The notes below the pieces were generated by a model. It saw nothing but the letters and a program-made list of their open reading frames with translations, was not told the DNA's origin and searched no databases. A stretch of DNA of 55,976 nt from Myxococcus xanthus (lineage in GTDB: Bacteria > Myxococcota > Myxococcia > Myxococcales > Myxococcaceae), in NCBI RefSeq assembly GCF_013116825.1, contig NZ_JABFNS010000050.1, forward strand, positions 1 through 55,976, in the 5' to 3' direction. Below are positions 49,867 to 55,976 of the stretch, piece by piece (the first letter of the stretch is position 1; every line of letters begins with the position of its first letter). A program made the translations under genes and the position numbers.

Positions 49867-50478
49867 TCAGCGGGCGGCGTTCCTGGACACGGCCTTCGCT
49901 CGAGCGCCGCCGCTCACCTTCTTCTGCTTGGGAGCGATGCGCGTCACCGTGCCCGGACGCCGGGCCACGGCCGCCTCGCGGGCCGCTTCCTCGGCGGCGC
50001 GGGCCGCGGCGGCCTTCAACGCGAGCTGTTCGGCCTGCTGCGCCCAGCGGCGCTTCAACAGGTCCCGCAGCCCGTCCTTCTGCAAGTCCACCTGGGCCTT
50101 GTGCAGACGGTAGTGCAGGTCCTCGCGCAGCGTGCCGCGCGCCAGCGCCGCGTCCGCCGAGCCGGAGACCCCCAGCACCAGCTTCGGCCGCTCCTCTTGC
50201 GTCCGCAGGCATTGCAGCAGGACGAACTGCGCGTCCCGCCCCAGCTTCGCCACGTCCGGGACGAACACCACCCCGTTCGGCTGCCGGAGCGCTTGCGGCA
50301 GCTCCGCCGCCTGCCGCACCTCCACCAACTCCACGTTGAAGTTGCGCGCGGCTTCCTGCGCCCAGCAGCGCCGCTCCTCTTCCGTCCCTCCATGGAGGAG
50401 CAGCGAGGAACGGTTACAGACGAGCTCCACTTCACGATAACCCTGCGGTGTCACCGGCGGCCCCCCTGCGTCTGGCAA
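49867..50478 (-). CDS. Degenerate sigma54-activator-like AAA+ domain protein
   Basis: A 203-residue protein. Residues about 65-135 follow the second half of an enhancer-binding-protein AAA+ domain: NGVVFVPDVAKLGRDAQFVLLQCL aligns by eye to the usual Walker B stretch 'GTLFLDEIxxLxxxxQxKLLRVL', and LREDLHYRLHKAQVDL to 'FREDLYYRLNVVPIxL'. However, Walker A is gone (LLLHGGTEEERRCWA), the Walker B acids are P-D instead of D-E, and the GAFTGA loop that contacts sigma54 is missing. The C-terminal 60 residues are Ala/Arg/Lys-rich. It cannot be a normal ATPase; a regulator or dominant-negative partner of real activators is possible. Confidence 0.75.
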   Translation of the reverse strand: MPDAGGPPVTPQGYREVELVCNRSSLLLHGGTEEERRCWAQEAARNFNVELVEVRQAAELPQALRQPNGVVFVPDVAKLGRDAQFVLLQCLRTQEERPKLVLGVSGSADAALARGTLREDLHYRLHKAQVDLQKDGLRDLLKRRWAQQAEQLALKAAAARAAEEAAREAAVARRPGTVTRIAPKQKKVSGGARAKAVSRNAAR

Positions 50479-50590
50479 TGCGTGATTTCTAGATTCTAAT
50501 GCAGACGTGCCCCACCGGGCACGTCGGAGCCGGCACCACCTGACTGTCCTTTCATGTGATGACAGGTATCCACCATCTGAAACACCTGCC

Positions 50591-51952
50591 TCAGGCGGAG
50601 GGCACCACCATGACGGGCCGGCGGCAACGCGTCACCAGCTCATGGGCCACCTCACCCTCCAGGGCGTCCCGCAGGCGCGAGGGCTCCAGGGACGTCCCCA
50701 CGCACACCAGGTCCACCCCTTCGCGCTCCGTGGCCTGGCAGATGGCCAGCGTCACGTCCTCGCCCGTCACACCCTCCACGCTCCAGCGCACCGTCTGGGC
50801 GGTTTCGTCGCGTGGCACCAGCTCCCACAGCCGCTGGAGCACCTGGTCCCTGTCCCTGGCGGGCTCGGGCAGCACGCCGTAGTGGTCCGCGAAGCCGCGG
50901 TCCTCCAGCTTGCGGCGGTGGACGTGCAGCAGGTGCACCCGGCCCCCGGGCCCCACCAACGTGCGCGCATGGGAGATGGCCTTGGTGCAGGCCTCGGAGA
51001 AGTCCACGGGCACCAGCACGCTTCGTGGTGGGCGGTCCACGCGCCGGGCCTGCACCAGGGGGGGCACACACACCACGGACTGCGCCGCGTGCCGCAGCAC
51101 CCCCGCGGACACCGAGCCATGCCACAGCCGCTTCACCCCGCTGCGCTGGTGCGTGCCCACCACCATCAGGTCCGCGCCGCGCGTGTGCGCCACGTGCATC
51201 AGGTGGTCCGCCGGACGGCCGAAGCCGGGCTCCAGCACCACCTCCACGCGGCCCTCGCCCACCAGGTCCCCCACCTGCTCGCGCACCTCGCGTTGCAGCA
51301 CGCGCTCCACGATGGGGTCCAGCGCCTCCATGCCCTGCAGCGCCGGCTCCAGCAGCTCCACGTGCACGGGGCTGTGGATGCCCAGCCGTTCCCGCTCGTC
51401 CATGGGCGAGCACACGTAGGTGGCCAGCACGTCACACGGCCCCACCCGGCGCAGCTCGCGCAGGAAGGACACCGCGGCGCCCGTGGTGGAGGAGCCGGGG
51501 TCCACGCCCACCAGCACCAACAGCCGCCTGCGGCCCCGCGCCCAGTCGGTCAGCGCGGTGTCGCTGCGCACGGCCAGCACCGGCGCGCAGCCGTAGCGGG
51601 ACAGGCGTTCGGGCACCGTGGCCCGCCGCCACGCCGGGGTGCGCCAGCCGGACGCGGCCACCACAATCCACCGCGCGAGCCGGCACTCCTCCTCACTGAG
51701 CACTTCATCCGCGGAGGTGCCCGCCTGCAGCCGGTAGCGCACCACCCTCGCGAGCGTTTCGAGCCGCGCGGCCTCCTCCTCCAACCGCTGCTGGGTGAGG
51801 GCCAGCGCGCCGGTGCCGTCGTCGAGGAACGCATCGCCCTCCGCGACGCCCAGGAGCAGCAGCGGCTCTTGCAACCGCCCCGCCACGGCCGCCGCTACGT
51901 GGGCGGCCGCGAGGGACTCAGGGGACAGGTTGGTGACGCACACGATGGCCAT
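50591..51952 (-). CDS. Universal stress protein with three tandem Usp domains
   Basis: A 453-residue cytoplasmic protein made of three Usp folds. Domain 1 is about res 1-135 (AIVCVTNLSPESLAAAHVA...EECRLARWIVVAASG, nucleotide motif degenerate). Domain 2 is about 140-300, with the ATP-binding signature GTHQRSG...WHGSVSAGVLRHA and VVCVPP. Domain 3 is about 310-453 (SVLVPVDFSEACTKAISHA...VDLVCVGTSLEP...VMVVPSA). ATG 51952 is chosen at the first fold strand. Tandem pairs are common in this family, triples less so. Monocistronic. Confidence 0.88.
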   Translation of the reverse strand: MAIVCVTNLSPESLAAAHVAAAVAGRLQEPLLLLGVAEGDAFLDDGTGALALTQQRLEEEAARLETLARVVRYRLQAGTSADEVLSEEECRLARWIVVAASGWRTPAWRRATVPERLSRYGCAPVLAVRSDTALTDWARGRRRLLVLVGVDPGSSTTGAAVSFLRELRRVGPCDVLATYVCSPMDERERLGIHSPVHVELLEPALQGMEALDPIVERVLQREVREQVGDLVGEGRVEVVLEPGFGRPADHLMHVAHTRGADLMVVGTHQRSGVKRLWHGSVSAGVLRHAAQSVVCVPPLVQARRVDRPPRSVLVPVDFSEACTKAISHARTLVGPGGRVHLLHVHRRKLEDRGFADHYGVLPEPARDRDQVLQRLWELVPRDETAQTVRWSVEGVTGEDVTLAICQATEREGVDLVCVGTSLEPSRLRDALEGEVAHELVTRCRRPVMVVPSA

Positions 51953-52120
51953 GGCTGCCCTCCAGGTTCGGGAAGACCCTTCCCCGTGGAGGAAACAGTG
52001 GCCATGGCGACGCCAGGAAGCGGGCACCCGCCCCACGCCGGCTCGCCCCAGGGCCCGGCGCACACCGCACGCGCGGGCTCGCGGGGCCTGGGCGCGCCCC
52101 AGCGCCTGCCCGCCCGCACG

Positions 52121-52543
52121 TCACATGCGCTCGGGCGCACCCTTGGGCACGGCGTGCCCGTCATGGTTGGTGTGGTCCTGCTCCTCGCCCGAGCCTCCCC
52201 GGTCTCCGCTCTTGCCGAAGGTGGACAGGAACACCTCCTCGCCGTTGCTCGTGTAGCGGTACGGCCGGCCCCACGGGTCCAACGGCACGGAGGGCAGGTA
52301 CGCGGGAACCAGCAGCTCCTCCACGTCCGCGTCTTCCGGCAGGGTGCCCTTATCCGCGCGGTAGCGGCCCAGGGCCTCCTCCAGCAGGGCGAGGTCCTGA
52401 TGGATGCGGTCGGCGTGCACGGCCTTGGAGCCGCTCAGCGCGCCCACCAGGACGGCGACCACCAATCCGAGTCCGAAGACGAGCCCCACGAACAACACGG
52501 GGGAGCGGCGGGACGGAGGGGGCTCGTCAGATGAGGCGTTCAT
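52121..52543 (-). CDS. GspG-like (type II secretion pseudopilin) protein with atypical N-terminus
   Basis: A 140-residue protein. The C-terminal half matches the GspG major-pseudopilin domain: LALLEEALGRYRADKGTLPE, VPLDPWGRPYRYTSNGEE and STFGKSGDRGGSGEEQDHTN, including the Gly/Asp-rich calcium loop. The N-terminus, however, is a plain TM anchor (VLFVGLVFGLGLVVAVLVGAL) preceded by a Ser/Pro/Arg-rich leader, without the G-F-T-L-x-E prepilin peptidase site. It therefore cannot be processed as a pseudopilin and probably displays the domain as a membrane-anchored periplasmic protein. No other secretion genes are adjacent. Confidence 0.8.
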   Translation of the reverse strand: MNASSDEPPPSRRSPVLFVGLVFGLGLVVAVLVGALSGSKAVHADRIHQDLALLEEALGRYRADKGTLPEDADVEELLVPAYLPSVPLDPWGRPYRYTSNGEEVFLSTFGKSGDRGGSGEEQDHTNHDGHAVPKGAPERM

Positions 52544-52596
52544 GACCTCTTCCTATAGCCGCTTTCCGGTCGCGAGGCGCGCGTGGACTTCATCCC

Positions 52597-53869
52597 TTAC
52601 AGGGCGCGGAACAGTGGAACGGGCTGCTGCTTGCCCTTCAGCCGCACGGGAGGCAGGTCCTCGAAGGCCGTCTCGTTGGCGTCCACCAGCTCGCGGGTGC
52701 GCTCCCCCACCAGGATTTCCCCCGGGCCCGCCAGCGCGCACAGCCGCGCGGCCACGTTCACCGCATCCCCGATGCAGGTGTACTCGGCGCGCACCGTGCT
52801 GCCGATGTTGCCCGCCACCACCACGCCCGAGTTGATGCCGATGCCCAGCTCCAGCACCAGCGGCTGGCCCTCGCGCCCGCCCGAGCACCTGGTTGAGCAC
52901 CCCCACCACCTGCTCTGGAGGCAGGCTCTCCGCCAGGCCGGTGAAGTTGCGGATGTCCGCGAACAGCAACGTCACCTCGCGCTTCTCGCCGGTGAGCACC
53001 ACCGCGTCCGCGCTCTTGAGGATTTCCTCCACCACCGCGTCGGACGTGTAGCGCGCGAACAGCTTGCGCATGCGCTCCGTTTCGCCGGTGCGGCGCACCA
53101 CGCTTTCGATGCGCGCGGCCAGCTCGTCCATGGACGCGGACTTGTTGACGTAGTCATCCGCGCCAGCGCGCAGGCCGCGCACGCGCTCGGCCTCCACGTC
53201 GTTGGCGGTGAGGATGATGGCGGGCACCGCGTGGCTGGGGCCTTCCTTCAGGCGGCGGCACAGCTCCACGCCGTCCAGGCCGGGCATCTCCAAATCGCTG
53301 AGGACGATGACGGGCTGGAGACGGCCCATGCTCTCCAGGGCCTCGAACGGGTCCTGGAAGCAGAGGACTTCGTAGCCCAGCGCCACCAGGCCCTCCTGCA
53401 CGAAGGCGCAGGCCAGCGGGCTGTCGTCCACCACCACCACGCGGCGACGGCCGTCAGAGGAGGGGCGCGGCAGGTCCTGCCGCCCGGCGATGCGGCTCTG
53501 CAGCCCCAGCGCCTCGTAGATTTGCTTGTAGGTGCAGTGGCCCAGCTCCACCAGGATTTCACCCAGCTTGCGGCCGTCGCGGCGCTGGCGCGCGAGCGCC
53601 TCGTCGAGCTGCGCCAGCGTCACGTACTTGAGCCCCACCAGCAGCTCGCCCAGCGCGGGCTGCAAGGGGCTCTTGTCCTGGTGCAGCCCGAGCGCCTCTC
53701 CCAGCGCGTCCTGAATCTGCTCCCGCGTGACATAGCCCAGGGAGATGAGGGCTTCCCCCACGCGCTGCCCGGTGAGGGCCTGGAGGGCGAGCGCCTCCTG
53801 CACCTGGCTGGGCGAGACAATCCCCAGCTTGAGCAGCAAATCACCAAACAGGGGGCTGGAAGCACTCAT
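52597..53869 (-). pseudogene. MshEN-MshEN-REC-nucleotide cyclase gene with internal deletion and frameshift
   Basis: Starting at ATG 53869, the product has two MshEN-like modules, each a 24-5-24 residue repeat of the L-G-x-x-L-x-x-x-G pattern (res 7-59 and 72-124), then a receiver domain with Asp192 in [13 protein letters not shown] class III adenylate/guanylate cyclase domain begins with [12 protein letters not shown]. After [11 protein letters not shown], near base 52885, the frame leaves homology. The end of the cyclase domain ([34 protein letters not shown], to 52597) continues in another frame. Roughly 60-70 expected residues, including the second metal Asp, are absent. The gene is either broken or misassembled here; the original frame runs on to 52553. 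Confidence 0.8.
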
Positions 53870-53916
53870 GGTGGGTGAGTGTACCTCACACCCCCCACCC
53901 ACGGGGAGTCCGGGAC

Positions 53917-54930
53917 TTACGGCCGTCCGCGCGGCGCCACCACCCGGAGGTCCAGACGGCGGTTGGCCTCGCGTCCCTGGGCAGTCTCATTCGACTCGAC
54001 GGGCTTGTCCGGGCCGAACCCCGACGCCTCCAACCGCTCCAGCGGGACACCCCGCTCCACCAGGTAGTCCCGCACCGCCTCCGCGCGCGCCAGCGTCACC
54101 TCCCGCTGCACGTCCGGGTCCCCGCGGTTGTCCGTGTGGCCCTCGATGGCGATGACACCCAGCCGCGGGTGCACCAGCAGGACTTCGGCCACGTTGTCGA
54201 GCACCGGCTGGACGCGCGGCTGGAGGGCGGCGGTGCCGGGCGCGAAGGTGATGCGCTCCAACAGCTCCAGCCGGTCCGGGCGGATGACGACGCGCTGCTT
54301 GCGCGCCGCCGGGCAACCCTGGTTGTCCACCGCGCCCCGCTCACGCGGGCAATTGTCCCGGTGGTCCGCCACGCCGTCACCATCCACGTCCCGCTCCGGG
54401 CAGCCGCGCAGCGAGGGCAGGCCCTCCTCGTCGGGACAGGCGTCCTCTTCATCCGGCACGCCATCCCCGTCCGCGTCACGGATGGGGCACCCCTCGCGCG
54501 AGGCGGGCCCGGGCTCGTCCGGGCACTTGTCCGCCGCGCCCTCCACCCCGTCGCGGTCCGGGTCGTCGACGGGGCAGCCCTGCCGCTCCAGCGGGCCGAA
54601 CACCCGCGGGCAGGCGTCCTTCGCGTCCTCCACGCCGTCCTCGTCCGAGTCGCGGATAGGGCAGCCGTCCCGCGACGCGGGCCCGGCGTGACGCGGGCAC
54701 TTGTCCACCGCGTCCTCCACGCCGTCGCCGTCCGTGTCCCTCGCGGGGCAGCCCTGGAGCCGCGCGAGCCCGCGCACGGTGGGGCAGGCATCCTCTCCAT
54801 TGAGGACGCCATCGCCATCCGCGTCCAGGCCCGGGGCGGGCGGGGGCGCGTGCCGGCAGCCCGGGGCGGCCACGGCCAGCACGGCGGCGGCGAACAAGGC
54901 CCGTCGGAGGAGTGCGCGCGTCTTCATCAT
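53917..54930 (-). CDS. OmpA-family protein with thrombospondin type-3 repeats
   Basis: A 337-residue envelope protein. The signal peptide ([19 protein letters not shown]) probably ends in a lipobox. It is followed by about six calcium-binding TSP3 repeats of the form D-x-D-G-D-G-V-x-D-x-x-D-x-C-P (about res 30-215), each closed by a paired Cys. The C-terminal OmpA domain (about 225-337) has [43 protein letters not shown] and NRRLDLRV, the peptidoglycan-binding signature. It links the outer membrane to the wall. Start ATG 54930 or the adjacent 54927. The same-strand neighbour upstream is the GAF kinase, whose stop is 41 nt away. Confidence 0.9.
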   Translation of the reverse strand: MMKTRALLRRALFAAAVLAVAAPGCRHAPPPAPGLDADGDGVLNGEDACPTVRGLARLQGCPARDTDGDGVEDAVDKCPRHAGPASRDGCPIRDSDEDGVEDAKDACPRVFGPLERQGCPVDDPDRDGVEGAADKCPDEPGPASREGCPIRDADGDGVPDEEDACPDEEGLPSLRGCPERDVDGDGVADHRDNCPRERGAVDNQGCPAARKQRVVIRPDRLELLERITFAPGTAALQPRVQPVLDNVAEVLLVHPRLGVIAIEGHTDNRGDPDVQREVTLARAEAVRDYLVERGVPLERLEASGFGPDKPVESNETAQGREANRRLDLRVVAPRGRP

Positions 54931-54971
54931 CCGCGGAACCAGAGCGCAGCGAGTGCGAGCTGTCCAGGCGC

Positions 54972-55962
54972 TCACGCCGGCAAGGGCAGCTCCACGGTGA
55001 AGGTGGAGCCCTTGCCCGGCTCGCTCGCCAGGCGGATGCTGCCGCCGTGGGCCTCGACGATGCGCTTGGTAATCCACAAGCCCAGGCCCAGCCCCTTGAA
55101 GTGCTGCACCGACGCGGAGCGCTCGAACTGCTCGAAGATGCGCTCCTGCTCCTCCGGCGACACGCCGATGCCCTCGTCGCGCACGGACAGCCGCGCCACC
55201 GGGCCCACCGCCTCCACCTCCACCGTCACCGGCCGGCCCGCGCCGTACTTCGCCGCGTTGGTGAGCAGGTTCACCAGCACCTGCTCCAGCCGCAGCCGGT
55301 CCCAGTGCCCCGACACCGGCCTGTCCAGCAGCAGCCGCACCTCGTTGCCCGCCAGCGCCAGCTCCTCGGACATGCGGCCCACCAGCTCGCGCGTCAGCGC
55401 CGCCAGGTCCACCTCTTCACGCTTCAGCCCCAGCCGCCCCGAGCTGAGGCGCGAAACATCCAGCAGGTCATCGATGAGCAGCCCCAGCCGCTGGCCCGCC
55501 TTCGCCGCCCGCTCCGCGCGCTCCGCCAGCCCGTCCACGGCCATGGCCTCGCGGGCCATGCGCGCCAGCAGGTGAATCTGGAGCTGGAGCGCGTTCAGCG
55601 GCGACTTCAGCTCGTGCCCCGCCACCGACAGCAGCTCGTCCCGCGCCTTCACCGCCTGCGTGGCCGCGCCGTACCGCCGCGCGTCTTCAATGGCCAACGC
55701 CGCGCGCGCCGCCAGGCTCTCCAGCAGCGCGCGCTCCTCCACCGAATACTCGCGGCCCCGCGCCTCGCGCATCACCCCCAGCGTGCCCAGCACCCGGCCG
55801 CGCACGCCCAGCGGGACGACGATGACGCTGTGGGGCCCGTAGTGCTGGAGGAAGGGCATGCCCTCCGGCACGCGCTCATCGCGCAGGTCCTCGGCCTGGA
55901 GGCGCGGGACGAAGAGCGGCTGCCCCGTCGCCGCCACCCGGCCTGACAGCCCCTCCCCCCCC
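54972..55962 (-). CDS. GAF-domain sensor histidine kinase, N-terminus cut off by the contig end
   Basis: The readable 330 residues comprise the end of a GAF domain (GEGLSGRVAATGQPLFVPRL, VIVVPLGVRGRVLGTLGV), HisKA (LSVAGHELKSPLNALQLQI) and HATPase (LLTNAAKYG, DEGIGVSPEEQERIFEQFERS, GLGLGLWITKRI, GSTFTVELP). All kinase boxes are intact. The GAF domain clearly continues beyond the edge, since GEGLSGRV is internal to such domains, so the GTG at 55937 is not the true start. It probably forms a transcript with the TSP3/OmpA gene. Bases beyond 55962 are adapter-like and not part of the gene. Confidence 0.9.
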
Positions 55963-55976
55963 CTGTATCTTATACA
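55963..55976. other. Adapter-like sequence at contig end (probable artefact)
   Basis: The last 14 bases, CTGTATCTTATACA, match the first 14 of the Nextera/Tn5 mosaic-end read-through CTGTCTCTTATACACATCT at 13 positions. They follow a run of nine C (55955-55963), a typical error context. It also places an implausible AT-rich tail inside a GAF domain. Confidence 0.8.

Noticed and set aside
53917-54930. Tandem DNA repeat array from the TSP3 region
   Set aside because: The periodicity is explained by calcium-binding protein repeats; it is not an independent DNA element.

Overview
The window looks like one contig of a draft genome from a myxobacterium, most likely of the family Myxococcaceae (Myxococcus/Corallococcus-like). 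The grounds are very high GC with strong third-position GC bias, a member of a paralogous family I recall as TIGR02265/DUF2378 (described from Myxococcus xanthus), many two-component proteins and eukaryote-like Ser/Thr kinases, and abundant lipoproteins. The left end stops inside the leader of an rRNA operon that would be read leftwards, a common place for short-read assemblies to break. The last 14 bases match a Nextera/Tn5 adapter with one mismatch, so the right end appears to be an artefactual contig end.

Layout. 1-623: rRNA leader (boxB hairpin, boxA) and an array of tandem promoters, all leftward. 0.8-9.8 kb, mostly minus strand: fatty acid hydroxylase and peptide deformylase, two small plus-strand genes, a metallophosphoesterase-fold protein that has lost nearly all its metal ligands, a secreted protein, a FabH-like ketosynthase coupled to the DUF2378 protein behind a sigma54-like promoter, a protein ending in an SSB-type acidic tail, and a zinc-motif/histone-tail protein. 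10-14.3 kb, plus: MoxR ATPase with its VWA partner, then transketolase. 14.3-14.9 kb: a structured intergenic region between convergent genes, with repeated C4-tetraloop hairpins and a triple inverted repeat. 14.9-19.5 kb: truB and two tandem LVIVD beta-propeller lipoproteins. 19.5-24.4 kb: a three-gene signalling operon (receiver, hybrid kinase, REC/HPt/GGDEF protein) in which each gene overlaps the next by 4 nt. 24.6-28.8 kb: two secreted/lipoprotein genes and a PAS histidine kinase. 28.9-32.2 kb: an XRE regulator divergent from two Ser/Thr kinases (the second a DFG-lacking pseudokinase), joined by repeated ACCTC-NN-AGGT sites. 32.2-40.3 kb: paired zinc-ribbon membrane proteins, small hypotheticals, ornithine aminotransferase, a pair of ArsA/Get3-type ATPases and a CBS protein. 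40.3-42.6 kb: a redox operon of b561-like cytochrome, YceI and double-Rieske protein. 43-50.5 kb: NTF2-like protein, membrane protein, beta-repeat protein, LysM-GH19 lytic enzyme, SCO1, three small or basic proteins and a degenerate sigma54-activator domain. 50.6-56 kb: triple universal-stress protein, GspG-like anchored protein, a MshEN-REC-nucleotide cyclase gene broken by an internal deletion/frameshift, a thrombospondin-3/OmpA lipoprotein and a truncated GAF-histidine kinase.

A recurring theme is signalling, with several apparent pseudoenzymes: phosphoesterase, pseudokinase, sigma54 AAA+ remnant and interrupted cyclase. The most system-like locus is the XRE/kinase/pseudokinase group with its shared operator-like repeats. 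The most unexplained non-coding signal is the hairpin array at 14.37-14.67 kb. All functional calls come from reading motifs by eye; no database search was run.
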